Assembly (NCBI RefSeq): GCF_037893015.1 | Contig: NC_133660.1 | Coordinates: 166,038,363-166,102,362 of the forward strand | From: Macrotis lagotis | Taxonomy: Eukaryota; Chordata; Mammalia; Peramelemorphia; Peramelidae | Direction: 5' to 3' | DNA length: 64,000 bases | Shown: in pieces, positions 36,101-50,100 of the stretch | Layout: each line of letters begins with the position of its first letter | Numbering within the stretch: the first letter of the stretch is position 1 | The notes under the pieces: model-generated | Database searches by the model: none | Told to the model about the DNA's origin: nothing | The model's input: the letters and a program-made list of their open reading frames with translations, nothing else | Made by a program: the position numbers and the translations under genes

Positions 36101-39100
36101 ATAAAATGACTGATACAATTGCCTTTGAGGCATAAGTAAACAGAAAGAATTCTTGCTCCATTGGATCAAAAAGTTTCAGTTAGTGTGTTTTTTTTTCTTT
36201 TTAACTCTTAAGATAACGAGAGAGAAATTAGAATTCTCACCAGAGGCTTGTATTTCACTGAATTGAAAGCAATTTGAAACATAAAATGAAGGAACTAATT
36301 GAGTTCGGCAACTCATATCAAGATAAAATATATTCTGGGTCATGCAATCCCTGTAGGATACATGTCTATATTTTAAGGTGAGGGTAACTAAGACTTGTTC
36401 CACTTTATGCAAAATTAGATGCAGGGTTTCTACAAGTAGAAAGTTGTCAATGCAGTCCTTGGCGAGTTGTCATGCCCTTGAATAATGGCAATATTTAGCT
36501 GACTTCCTACAATTTTTAAGATAAGAATTTAACATTTTTAAGAAGTTATTCAAAAGAATCAGAATCTTCCTTACCCAGGTGATGCAAGTCGACGTCCCTG
36601 TCCCAGTCGCAGAGCTTCTCCAAGAGGAGAATTTTCAAGACGTTTAAACTTGTCTTGGCAGGTTTTCACATAAGAAATTTTTCCAGCAAAGTATCCCATT
36701 ACACAAGCAACTTAATTAGAAAGAAACAAATTCAACTCACAGTGTGCCTGTTAGCCAAAAACTTTTTTCAAAAGAATACACCATTTTTAAAATAGACTGT
36801 AGTTCTAATTATGCCTTCAGTTCAGAGTAGGATAAGAAGTTCCAAGAAATAATAATGCATGCCATCTACATCTAAAGAAAAAACTAAAGCACACTATTTT
36901 CACTTTTAAAAATTTATTTTTTTATTCACATGATTTTCCCTTTTGTTCTGATTCTTTGTTTCACAAGACTAATATGCAAATATGTTTGACATAATTGTAC
37001 ATATATAACCTATATCAGATTATTTGCTGTCATGGGGAGGGGGGAAGGAAGGAGAGGACATAAAAAATATGGAACTCAAAAATCTTGCAAATAATGTTGA
37101 AAGCAATCTTTACATGTAATTAGAAAAAAGTAAAAGAAAAAAAATAACTTGCAGTCATTGCAATGAATAAGCTTGACCTGCTTTTTTAATCTCAGATGCA
37201 AAAATGTAAGCAAAGAAAATAAACAAAATTGAATTTTTTAAACAGTTGCTACTTAAAATTAATAAAAGTCTAACTTCATTAAAGTAAAATTAAACAATTC
37301 TGATTTTATGAAAATTCTAGGAAAAAAGATACAGTGGAAAAACACTGAAAAAAAGTCTGAAGACAAGGGTTTTGGTCTTAGTTCTACTATTTATTGAGTC
37401 ATCATCTCATTTTATGAATCTCATTTATGCAAAATGGGAACAAAGATGATGATGATGATGACACTGAACCTGACTATCTCAAATGTTATTGTGAGGATAA
37501 GATATGTAAAAGAAGTTTAAGAAAAACAAAACTGTGAAATACTATATGAAGGCAAATTGTTTATATTCTTTCCACATTTTTATTATTACAAAATCTTTTT
37601 AAGTATATTTAAACTACTTGAGTCTCTTTTCAAGAGTAATTAGATTAATAAATATAAGTAATTACCAAAGAGTCACATATTGCCTTATGTACATATTGTT
37701 TTTCTATTTATTACATTTTAAGATTTAGTACTGGGGCGGCTAGGTAGCGCAGTAGATAAGAGTTACCGGCCCTGGAGTCAGGAGTACCTGAGTTCAAATC
37801 CAGCCTCAGACACTTAAAAATTACCTAGCCATGTGGCCTTGGGCAAGCCACTTAACCCACTGCCTTGCAAAAAATCTTAAAAAAAAAAAAAGATTTAGTA
37901 CTAATCGAATAGTTTTGGTTCAAGCTATTTAAGTGGACCAAATTTTCACCTAAAAGAACATTTAATGAAGAGAATTTTTTATGAATTAAATAACAAATTT
38001 GACAATGTTTAAAATTTCAATAAAAAGAAAATATTGATTATTCCTAGAGAATGAAACCTGAACAAAATTACTATCAAAGACAATTTTATACTTACATATA
38101 AGTTTAGGGACAGAACCATATTTGGGGTGACTGGAAAGAATTCCTAAAAAAGAAAAGTGGCTTCTAGTAAATTACATTCATTTCTGGTGGGGTGAGAAGG
38201 CAAATAATATATAATTTAAAATTAAAATCATCTTAGTATTGACTTACATTAATTTTAATAGAAATAAATTAAAGCTGTATTGAATGTTCAAACTAATAAA
38301 AGGAAGGGAAAGGGGAAGAAAGATATTTACAGAAATGAATGATACAGAAAGGCATCAATACATTTTTTTTAAAATTAGGAATAGGGAAGGCTAGGTGGTG
38401 CAGTGGATAAAGCACCGGCCCTGGAGTCAGGAGTACTTGGGTTCAAATCCAGTCTCAGACACTTAATAATTTCCTAGCTGTGTGGCCTTGGGCAAGCCAC
38501 TTAACCCCATTTGCCTTGCAAAAACCTAAAAAAAATAAAAAAATGAAAAAAATAAAATTAGGAATAAATTCAACTATTCAATATTTACCTTTTGTAATTA
38601 ATCCCTGGGTAACCAACATACTTGTTGCAGAAAAGGGAACAGCTGTAGGAGGAAAGAATAATTTGTCAAAGAAAAAGAAATTGCAAAAGTTTTTAATCTT
38701 AGCAAGGTTAGTTTAAAACATTATTAAGAGTTAAAATGATTAATTTTTGAACCTTTTTGAAAAGAATGAAGTGAACAGAAATAGAATTCAATAACAACAA
38801 AATAAAGACAAAATTATAAAAGACTTTACAAACATCCCCCATAGTAGGACCATATTTTTTCTACATTGCAACATTCATTTTTATAGGTTTTGAGTTCTGA
38901 ATTTTACTCTCCTCACCTTTTCCTTCTCTCCTCAAGACAGCAAGCAATTTGCTATAGGTTAAATATGTACAATCATGTTAAATATATTTCCACATTAGTC
39001 ATGTTTTTTTTTAACCACATCAGTCATGTTGTGAAAGAATCAAAACAAAATGGAAAAATGATGAGAAAGAAAAAAAGAAAATTGAAAATATATGCTATAA

Positions 39101-41145
39101 TCTGCATTCAGACTCCACAGTTCTTTCTCTGTTTACAGATAGCATTTTCCATCATGTGTCTTTTGGAATTGTTATGGACCTTTGTATTGCTGAGAAGAGT
39201 AAATCTATTATCATCACCCAATGTTGTTGTTACTGAGAATATAATGTTCTCTCCTGGTTCTACTGACTTCACTCAGTATCAGTTCATGTACATCTGTCCA
39301 ATTTTTCTAAAATCTGCCTGCTTATTATTTCTTTTTTTTTCTTTTTAGTTTTTGCAAGGCAACTGGGGTTAAGTGGCTTGCCCAAGGCCACACGGCTAGG
39401 TAATTATTAAGTGTCTGAGGCCGGATTTGAATTCAGGTACTTCTGACTCCAGGGCCAGTGCACCTAGTCGCCCCTGCTTATTATTTCTTATAGCCCATTA
39501 GTAATACATTACATCCCTATACCACAACTTGTTAAGCCATTCCTCAATTAATGGGCATCCCCCCCCTCAATTTCCAATTCTTTGTCACCAACACAAGAGT
39601 AGCTATAATTATTTTTGTATATGCGGGTGTTCTTCCTTTTTTTATGATCTCTTTAGGATATAGACCTAAGCAGTGGTATTGCTAGATCAAAAGGTAAGCA
39701 GTTTTGTAGTCCTTTTTTGGTAAGTTCCAAATTGCTTACCAGGATGGTTGGATAGTTCACTACTTCATCAACAATGTATTTTTATTCCAATCTGATAGAT
39801 ATGAAGTTGTACCTCAAATTTGTATTACTTTGCATTTTTCTAATCAATAGTGATTTAGATATCCCAAACTTTTAGGAACTGATACAGCATATTTAATTCT
39901 GTCCAATAAATGCATACAATGTACACATTCCTAAATATGTGATTCTTTAATTCTGGGCTCAAAGTCTCACTGCAAACTAATATTACAATAGGCAAAAGTA
40001 ATCACTATTTATAACTGACAATAAAATTGAAATCTCACAAGCAGAACATGCTGTATAAAGTATAAAGATAGGCTGATTTTAAAATACATACAAATAGGAA
40101 AAGGAAATTCTTTACTAAAAGGAGAAAAGACAGTACCTTTGTGATAATCCCACCTCTGACATACCCCCACTGAGTCACTATACATCAGCATTTTCTTTTA
40201 TGTTCAAAGGTGATTAAAATCTTCAATATAAATTATTCATAAATTTTTGTCTTAAAAATGACTTAGAACATTTTTACATCTGATTACAGATAGATTCAAT
40301 TTCTTCATCTGAAAACTACCTGTTCATTTTTTGACCCTTTATCAATTGGGGAATGACTTGCATTCTTATAAATTTGATTCTCAATATATTTGAGAAATGT
40401 GGCCTTTATCAGAAATACTGGTTATAAAATTGTTTTCCAGTTTTCCATTTTGCTTCTAAATCTTGGTTGTACTAGTTTTGTCTCCAAAAATAAAAACTAA
40501 TTTAATATAATCAAAATTATCCTTTTTTGTATTTCATATTGTTCTCTATCTCATTTAGTCATAAATTCTTCCCATCTTCATAGATCTGACAGGTTCTTAC
40601 TGCCTTGCTCTCTTAATTGGCATTTGGTATCATCCTTTTATGATTAAACCATGTCCCCATTTGGATCCTATTTTGGTATACAGTGTGAGATGTTGGTCGA
40701 GATCTTGTTTCTGTCATCATTAATCCTCTAGAATCATGACTGAATGCATTAACTTCTGGGATACTCACTGGAGTTGAGGACATCCCCAATTTTAAATTAG
40801 TTTTTCACTATACAAAGCAAAAACTTAATCCTCTATAGTAACTATCTGGTGGCCAGAGAAATACTTTGGAATCAGGCAGAAATAAGTCTAATAACTTCCA
40901 CATGATAATCCATAACTACTTTACGATGGCATATCTTGTGTTCTCTATGCTAAATAGCCTCAGTTCCTTACTGATTTTCAGCTTGAGGAAAATTTTTATA
41001 ATTCAGTAATACTATATATGTATTTTTTTATATTTAAATATTTCTCTTGGCTTACTTTACTTTGTTTACATTCTCCAAAAAAAATCATTTTATGGATTTA
41101 AACTGTAATTTCCCCAGTATAGATCTTAAAGTTAGTATATACACA

Positions 41146-41193
<48 letters not shown>

Positions 41194-44100
41194 ATATGTG
41201 TGTGATTACAGATTCATAATTAGAAAGAACCCTAGAGGATGTCTGGTTCCTCCCACACCATTATACAGATAAGGAGGGTTAGGATATACCTGTGCAGAGG
41301 TAGAAGTGCCTCATGATGGACAGTGAGTTGGCCTCATAGACAAGACCTGGGTTCAAATTCCATTTCTGACATACTTTGCCCTCAAGCAATTGTAGAATTC
41401 AAGTTGCAAAGCAGTAGATGATCTGCATTATTTAAGGGAGGTTTCTCAAAGTTCCTCACATCTGTGAAATAACAAGTCTATGCCTTCAAAATAAATTATA
41501 TATATATATATATGTATATATGTATATATATATGTGCATATGTGCATACACACACACTCTCTCACATAAACAACTCCTATTTCTATATGTATACATAAAT
41601 GATCCTTATCCTTATATCAAGATTCTACTAGCTAAGACATGTAGGTTAATGTATAATTGGGAGCCCCCTTCTCAATCTTTATGCATAAGGCTCTTTTTAA
41701 ATGTTAAAAATGACCCACTATGGGGCAGCTAGGTGGTGCAGTGGATAAAGCACTGGCCCTGGAGTAAGGAGTACCTGGGTTCAAATCCGGTCTCAGACAT
41801 TTAATAATTACCTAGCTGTGTGGCCTTGGGCAAGCCACTTAACCCCATTTGCCTTGTAAAAACCTAAAAAAAAAAGACCCACTATTACCATCTAATGTGC
41901 AAGTTATCAATAATGCTTTATCAATCAAGCATTTATTAAGCACTTACTATTAGGCATTGAGGATACAAAGACAAAAGTGAGAGTCCCTGCTCTCAAGAAA
42001 CTTCTCTTCAGAAAAGAGGACATGTAAATCTATACACATAACACAGTATACATAATGAAGAGAGGATGTATTATCATTTAGGGGTGTATACAAGGAAGGA
42101 GGTATAAAAAGAAATGGAGACATCAGCCAAGTTTCTTTTTTTTATCAGCAAAGTTTCATGAAGAAGTTGGTGGTGTTCAATCTTGAAGGAAACTGGGGAT
42201 TTTGAGACATAGGTAAGGGGATGCATTCTAGGAATGGGGGAGACTAATTTAGAGGCATGGAGGAGCATGGGCGGAAGACCAAATAAGTCAGAATGCACAG
42301 GGCACAGAATGCAATAATGTGTAAAATGACTGGAAAAGTAGGCAGGGTATAAATTATAAAGAAATGATTTCCCCTTACATTACTTTGATGATATGCTTTA
42401 TACCACTTCTCCTTATGGTCCTTGTTTGTAAAATGATATAGCCTTCTCCTATCACTCTCCATTGAGACTGATCCACAATTTAAATTCTGAGATTTTGTTC
42501 CATGACTCGGGATTTTAAAAATGGGCTTTTAGTAAAAGGATATTTTAAAATATGATTTATGTATCTACAATAAAAAACTACTACTAAATACAATGGGGGA
42601 ACACTAAAAGAATTTGCAATCAATACAATAGTAAAGGAAGGTCTACCTTTTAGATGCTAAACTATCTGACATAGTTCAAGAAATAAGCTAGGCATGGAAG
42701 AGAAAAACTAAGGCAAGATGGGTAGAAAGGATACAAAACTATTTTTATTTGCTGACATGAAAGATTACTTAGAAAATCCAAGAGAAACAAAGAAACTAAT
42801 GGAAAGTTTTCAATAGCTTCAGTAATGCAATAGGATACAAAAATAAGTCTTCCCCCCCCCCCCCAAATCAACATTTCTATATAACAGTAACAAAATACAG
42901 GAGGAAATAATACTGAAAAAGGGAAGTTTCAGTCAAAATAAATAAAAAATGCATAAAATATCTAAGAGTTAATCCACCAAGGCACTGTCAAGATCAATAT
43001 ACATAGTACTATAAATTATTGTCTGAATAATAAAGGATGATAAATTACAAAAAAGAATATTCCAATAAATATGATTCTACATAAATTAGATTATAGATTA
43101 AGGGCTATACCAAACTATCAAGGGGATATTTCATTAAGCTAGATAAAACAGCAAATTTTACTAGAAAGTCAGAAGATCTATAACTTAAAGAGAAATTATG
43201 AAGGGAAAAGTTGTAGAAATGAACAGAGAATAGCATATCTAGCTCAAATTAAAGAAAGTTATAATCAAAACTCCTTGGTTTTTTAACTTTAAAAGTACTT
43301 TACTGCTTAAAAAAATTCCAAAACCAAATTAGATTAGCAAAAGAGATTAGACAAGACAGAAACAATGAAACATTAGTGACTGTGTTCAGAGTCCAAGAAT
43401 GTAAATTACCTGTGGAAGAATTCCCTATTTGACAAGACTTCCTGGAAAAACTGGAAAGCAATTTGGCAGAAATCAGGATTAGATCAAGATTTTATACATA
43501 TATATCATCATAAACTCAAAATGGACAAAGACCTGAATATTAAAAAGAGTACATGTAGAAAAAAAGTCATAGAACTAGATCAGATTTTTTACAGCTATAG
43601 TTAAAGGAATATCTAGATAACCAAACAAAAGACAAAGATCATCAAAAGAGAAACAGATAGTTTTAACAAAACTGAAAATCTTTTGCAGATATAAAAGAAT
43701 ACCAACTAGTATAAAAGAAAGGAAGAATGGGGGGGCAGAAAATCTCTTCTCTCAGTACCTCTGATTAAGATCTATAAGCCAAGTTATAAAGGGAATAACA
43801 CAAATATTTAACATTCTCCCCAACTGAAAAGAAGTCAGAAGATATGACCAAACAATTCCCAAAAGAATTGCTAGTAAATTTAAAAACAAAAAATTCATAA
43901 CTCTATGAAAAAAATTCTCTAAAGCACTAATAGGTGAAATGTAAATCAAAATATATTTCAGATTTTTATCTCATAATAAGCAATTTGGCAAAGATGATAA
44001 AAGATGGGAATAGTATTGGGAGTGTTGTGAGAAAATGGGGCATTTTACACACTGCTGGCAGAATTATGAACTGGTCTAACCATTCAAGAAAAAAATTTGG

Positions 44101-47100
44101 TATGTTTTGTGGAAAAAGTGACAAAAATGTCCATTCCATATAATGCAGGATCCCATTGCTAGTTAGGTCTTTACCTCTAAGGACCAATAATTAAAAAAAA
44201 AAGTTCCAGATACAGGGCAACATCTAAAAAAACCATGGTATATAAACATAATGAAAAATTTTGTTATGTAAGATACAGTGAATATAAAAAATACAGAAAA
44301 ATGAAAATACATGAACTGATGCAGATAAGCAAAAAGCAGAAAAAATGAAAACCAGATTTAAAAAAAGGTATGTATTGGAAAATGAATTTGCAATAAATAC
44401 AATAGTAAAGAAAAGGTCAAAAAAACAAGCAATTATCAATGATTTTTAAAAAATAAAAAGATGGACTCTTGTTTTAGGGAGAAGAAAGATCATTAAACGA
44501 ATTTGGCAAATTTCTAGAAATAATCCAAGTCACTGTTCTCATTCTGTCCAATTCTGAACAAACCAAACTCAGTGTCCATTTGCACTGTTTATCCAAAATA
44601 AACATACTGGATAGAAAAAAAGAAATTTTTAAGCACTTATTATGTACCAAGCAGCTCTTGTGATGTTGATACAAATAAAAAATATTGAATAATCCCTGAT
44701 CCCAAGGAGTTATATTCTAATTGGTGAAAATAAGCTATGAAAAAAACAGAAAAGTAATATGTAAAAGAAATTTCAGCTGAGTTCTATGGAAAGGGCTGAT
44801 GGCAAGGATCAGAGGACTTTAGTTTACTTAAGTAACTAACACAACAATGAGAAAGAGAGGTTGGAGGAAAGGGAAGGCCTGGAGAATCTTAGGAAACAGT
44901 GGGAGGGCAATTAGCAAAGCCTAGTGGTTCATCTCAATGAGTTGACATCCATCTTATTTAAATGATCATGGGATCAATCGAGCTCCTCAGTAAAGGGATA
45001 GGATTCTTTGATAGTGGCATTCTTTGTGTCTACTTATCAAAAGTGAATTATCAGATGTATCAAGAGTAGTGAGGCAGGGAGGAGAGAGGTAAGGAAAAGG
45101 TGATGTTCACCCTTCATTCTCAAAGACCATACATCAGGAAGGTGATGTCAAGCAAGTGAACTGGATTTGAGTGAGGGGGTGCTGTGCTAAGTCACCAGTC
45201 TCGCTTTCTCCTCCATAGCCATCTGGGTTCACTGGTCAGATATGAAAATAGGAAGGCTGGAGATGGCTCTGAATTTGAGGAATCTGGGTTAAGTGACTTG
45301 CCTGGGGTCATTCAGTAAGTGTTAAGTATCTAAGGCTGGATGTGAACTCAGGTCTACCGGATTCCAGTGTTGATGCTCTATCCACTGCACCACCTAGCAG
45401 TTCATCCCATTACCCAGCATTTTTAGATGAGTTCAAGATGAGATCCAAATGCATGAGGATGTCAGGCATTCTTTATCCATTTGGCTTTTGCTGTATGGAT
45501 AATTACATTATGTTCTTAAAAGCAGGAGTTCTGACCTTGGGTCTATGAATTTGTTTTGGTTCTTTTAAAATATTGTGATGATAGCACTTCATAAGAGGTT
45601 TCTTTCATAATTCTATGCATTTTATTTTATGCTTTTAAAAACACTTTTGAAATGTGATGAAGTTTCAAGACTGATGAGTTGATTGATTTTAGAAAAAGAT
45701 GGAAAAGACATGTATGAAATAATGAAGAGTGAAATGAGCAGAACCAAGAGAACAATGCACACAGTAACAGCAATACTCTTCTAAGATCAACTCTGAACTA
45801 AGTCATTTGAATAGTATCAGAAATACTCAAATCAAGTACAAAATTACCATTTGAAAGAAAATATGACTCAAATCCAAAGAAAGACACAACAAATAGAAGC
45901 ATATGTAGTTCGGTCTTACATATGACACAGGGGTGGAATGTATTACTCAAGGGAAGGGTCAGTGAACACAACACAGGGCTTTCTGATTCAAAGGTATGAA
46001 AAGCCATAAATTTTAATTTACAGGTTACTACAAAAAGTTACAAGTTAATTCACATTAGAGAGGCAGTTAAGTAAAGAAACAGATTTTTTAAGAAAACAGG
46101 AAAAAAAAGGAGGAAGGGGAGGACAGAAGAAGAAAAGATAGGAACAACCATAAGACAGTGGCTGGGCTAAGACCAGTGTGGAGGAGAGGCTGAGACTGGC
46201 CCTCCTCATATACTGAGAGGAGCCAGGGGAGGGCTGGAGGAGTGACTCACCTAGCTATGATTAGAGCCAGGCATACTTGCTGGCAGGTTATATGGGTGAA
46301 GGAGGGCTAGGTGAAAGGAGTTGAGGTTGCTTCTATTATCTCAGTGAATTTACATTTCCGAAGAGAGTTAGGCTGAACAATAGGGAGGAAGTCAGCAGCC
46401 CACAGAAATGCCAGACAAGCATAGATATGTTTTCTTTAATATTACAGGAAATGCTAGACAAATATTTCCCTAATATTTCTCCTTCAATACATATATATCT
46501 TTTTGTTCAAATAGTTTTTTTTTTAAGATTTTTCAAGGCAATGGGGTTAAGTGGCTTGCCCAAGGCCACAAGGCTAGGTAAGTGTCTGAGGTCGGATTTG
46601 AACCCAGGTACTCCTGACTCCAAGGCCAGTGCTCTATCCACTGCGCCACCTAGCTGCCCTCAAATAGTATTCTTCTCTAGGACAGGGTGGGGAGGGAGAA
46701 AAAAAGTACACAGCAGAGAAAATTTGGAAGCACAGAAAATAAAAAAAAATCATTTTTGAAAATGATGTGAAGGGCGGCTAGGTGGCACAGTGGATAAAGC
46801 ACTGGCCCTGGAGTCAGGAGTACCTGGGTTCAAATCCAGTCTCAAACACTTCATAATTACCTAGCTGTGTGGCCCTGGGCAAGCCACTTAACCCCATTTG
46901 CCTTGCAAAAACCTAAAAAAAGAAAAAAATGATGTGTGTAGTATTTGCTATATAATTTAAAAAAGTAAACAGTGTAAAATGGAAATTCATGATTATATAT
47001 TGAGTCCTCTTTTTATGTTGTGCTGTGTGTATGGAAAAGTTCCTTTTTTCTGTTTTTTTTTTAGGGTTTTTTTGGTTTTTTTTGTTTTTTGCAAGGCAAT

Positions 47101-50100
47101 GGGGTTAAGTGGCTTGCCCAAGGCCACACAGCTAGGTAATTATGAAGTGTTTGAGGTCACATCTGAACCCAGGTACTCCTGACTCCAGGGCTGGTACTCT
47201 ATCCACTGCGCCACCTAGCAGCCCCTTTTAGTTCTTTTTAAATTCAAAATGAATACAAATTTTTAGCTAGTAAAATAAATATATGATCAGTAGTTATTTT
47301 CTATTTCTATTTTAAAATAATTAAGTCCAAAATTATTTCTACACTTTTAGAATCTTTCCCCTTCCTCAGAAAATTTAAGAATCACCTAGTAACACCCACA
47401 CAAAACTATACTGCCTCCAGTATGGATTTCTCATGTATATCTGATGCAAGCCAGTTACTTTTCTTACCTTTGTTTTCTCCAATGCTATCTCCAATTTCCC
47501 TAGTAGCACTTCCAGGTTTGTGAGGTTAAAAAAACAAATGTGGTGTTGGTTCCACTGTCAAAGAATCATAGAATTTAAGATCTGGAAGTAATGTCACTGG
47601 CCACTTAATGCAATCTATATATAAGAGAAAGGTGAACTATAATACTTTTAAGGTAAGTCCATTCCTCTTTGGACAGCTTAAGTAGCTTTCCAAACTAAAT
47701 TTGTCAATATGGTTTTAAGCCTACTGGGCCTGAACAGAACAAGTCAAACCTCTTTTCTACACAATAATCCTTCAAATATCTCCATATCTATCTGTATAAA
47801 CAACTATCTCTTCATACCTTCAAGTTCTCTTAATGTAATCCAATATTTCTTTAACTGTTCTAGTTGCCTCATACTGAACTTATAATGCACTCAAGTCCAA
47901 GAACTTTTTTAAAACTGCTGTCTGACCATTCTTTCCTCAGTTTATAATAGGGAAGATCATTTTCTTCTACTGAAGTAGAAGACTTCACATTTATTTCTAC
48001 TGAATTTCATCTTGTCAAATCCAGTCTAATGTTCTGGTATGTCAAGATCCTATTGGTTACTGACTCTGTGATGCAATGTATTGGTTATTTTTCAAAGTTT
48101 TTGTTAACTGAAAATTCAGTGAATATAATAGCAAGCATTTATAGAATGCTTATTATGTGCCATGCCCTATGATAAACATTTACACATAACACATCTTGAT
48201 CCTCACAACAACCCTGGAAGGTAGATGCTATTATTATTCTCATTTTACATTTGAGGAAACTGAGGCAAGATAGAGGATAAGTGACTTAGCCAGAATCACA
48301 AAGTTACTCAGTGCTTGAGGCTAAATTTGAACTCGTCTTTTTTTTGCTTGCTGTCTCTAAATGAAATCTGTCTTCATCTGTGCATTTCTCCACATCACTG
48401 ATCAAAATGTTAAACAGTTCAAAAGTAAGCATAAATCCTTGGGCTATACCACTGAAACCCTCTTGCCACATTGACATTAAAACATTAACAACGACTCTAA
48501 GTCTAGTCATTCAATCAGTTCATCTAATTCTCTAACTTGAAACTTTTATCTTCTCCACAAGAACAGTATGACATACTGTATCAGAAGCCTTATTAGATTC
48601 AGTATCAATTGAATTCGCATATATTTAGTAGTCCTGTCAAAAAAAAAGAAATGAGGTTAGTCTGCAATGATCAATTTCTGATAAAGCCATGTTGGCTTTT
48701 AATAATCATCTATAGCTTCCTACATATTCATCAATACTCTTTAATAACAGATCAAATTCAAGGTCAACAACTTTTGTTCTACAATTTTTCTTTTTTTGAA
48801 AAGTAGGACATTTGTTTCCATCAATCTTATATCACCTTTCCCATTTTTCTTGAACAGACAATAAAGAGGTCAGGGAAGATTGCAGAGGTCTCCTTCCTAT
48901 CCTTCCCTGAGGCAGGACTCTGTGGCTTTGCCCAAACTCAGATCCAGGTAGCAGTCTGAAGCCCAGTCTCAGAAAAAGGAGCTTTACTGCCAAAATGAAG
49001 CAGGGACCCTCCTCACAGCTCCAGGACAGAAAGGAGCTTGTGGTCATGTGCAGACCAGAACACAGGCCAGGAGAGCAGTTAGAGCTCTCATAAGACCTTG
49101 GAAGAGTTGGGGGGAGGGAAGCAATCCTTGAAAACAGCTGCCAAAAAAGCCTCAAAAGTTTGGGACAGTACATCCTCCACCCTGGAAGAAGAGTCCCACC
49201 TTAACAAAGAGTTAAAATCAAGTCATAGTCTGGGGAAATGAGCAAATATCAGAAGGAAAAAACCACAGACAATTACTTTGGTTCTATGGATCAAAATACA
49301 GTCAAAAGATAACAAAGTCAAACTTCTGTATCCAAAGCCTCCAAGAAAAATATGAATTAGTCTCAAGTTATGGAAGAGCTCAAAAAAAGATTTTGAAAAT
49401 CAGGTAAAGGAAGCAGAGGAAAAATTGGGAAGAGAAATGGGGAGTGATATGGAAAAATCATGAAAACTAAGTCAGCAAGTTGATGAAGGAATTACCAAAA
49501 AATAATGAAGAAAATAGCTTAAAAATCAGCTTAGGTCAGATGGAAAAAGAAGGTCAAAAGGCCAATGAGTAGAAAAATGCCTTAAAAAAAAAAGCAGAAT
49601 TGGTCAGAAGGAGATACAAAAACACTCTAAAGAAAATAATTCCTTCAAATGTGAAATGGAGCTAAGGGAAGCTGATGACTTCGTGAAAAATCAAGAAACA
49701 ACAAAACAAAACCAAAAGAATGAAAAACTAGAAGAAAATGTGAAATGTCTCATCGGAAAGACAACAGACCTGAAAAACAGATCTAGAAGAGATAATTTAA
49801 AAATTATTAGACTACCTAAAAGTCATGACCAGGAAAAGAACCTAGATTTCATTTTCCAAGAAATAATCTAGGAAAATTGCCCTGATATCCTAGAAGTAAA
49901 GGGAAATTGAGGGAATCCACTGATCACCTCCTGAAAGCGATTACAATATGAAAACTCCCAGGAATGATATAGTCATATTCCAGAACTCCTCAGCCAATGA
50001 GAAAAATATTACAAGCAGCCAGAAAAAAAAAACTCGAATATTGTGGAGCTACAGTCAGGATAACTCAAGATTTAGCATCTTCTACATTAAGGGTTTGTAG

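Larger units (their letters stand above)
31550..36105 (+). mobile_element. Degraded LINE-1 (ORF1 remnant, ORF2, 3' UTR) with an L2 insert
   Basis: Order is that of L1. An ORF1 end (about 32360-32580) comes first. An ORF2 reverse-transcriptase block follows, with GTGGGATTTATACCAAGGAT, ATCTTAATAGATGCAGAAAA and AAGCTTTTGACAAAATGCAA (33755-33890). The thumb follows, then GACATTGTTGGTGGG at 35050 and 3' UTR text to about 36105. Stops and frameshifts throughout make it a dead copy. A tandem 68-bp duplication lies at 33585-33720. 31000-31550 is AT-rich and unassigned. Confidence 0.8.
27002..36574 (-). other. OCIAD1 intron 6 (9.6 kb)
   Basis: Donor GTAAGG at 36574, acceptor TTTTTTCAG at 27002. Main contents: a MIR-like piece (27420-27505), an old repeat (27925-28300), a SINE (29773-29928), an L2 (30040-30890) and a long degraded L1 (31550-36105) with an L2 insert. 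28300-29760 is unassigned. Confidence 0.85.
36711..38095 (-). other. OCIAD1 intron 5 (1.4 kb)
   Basis: Donor GTAAG at 38095, acceptor AATTAAG at 36711. Contains an L1 3' UTR (36900-37140), (GAT)n at about 37446-37461 and a SINE (37733-37890). The rest is AT-rich. Confidence 0.9.
38850..40790 (-). mobile_element. LINE-1 3' UTR and ORF2 end, antisense, with two later insertions
   Basis: Reverse L1 text: ACAGCAAGCAATTTGCTATA, CTCCACAGTTCTTTCTCTGT, GGTTCTACTGACTTCACTCA, GTTAAGCCATTCCTCAATTA, CTTTATCAGAAATACTGGTT and AATTCTTCCCATCTTCATAG. Interrupted by a SINE (39334-39473) and a non-L1 block (39860-40258). Confidence 0.85.

Noticed and set aside
38890..39348. 152-codon open frame
   Set aside because: Antisense to an L1 3' UTR and ends in a SINE T run; a chance frame.
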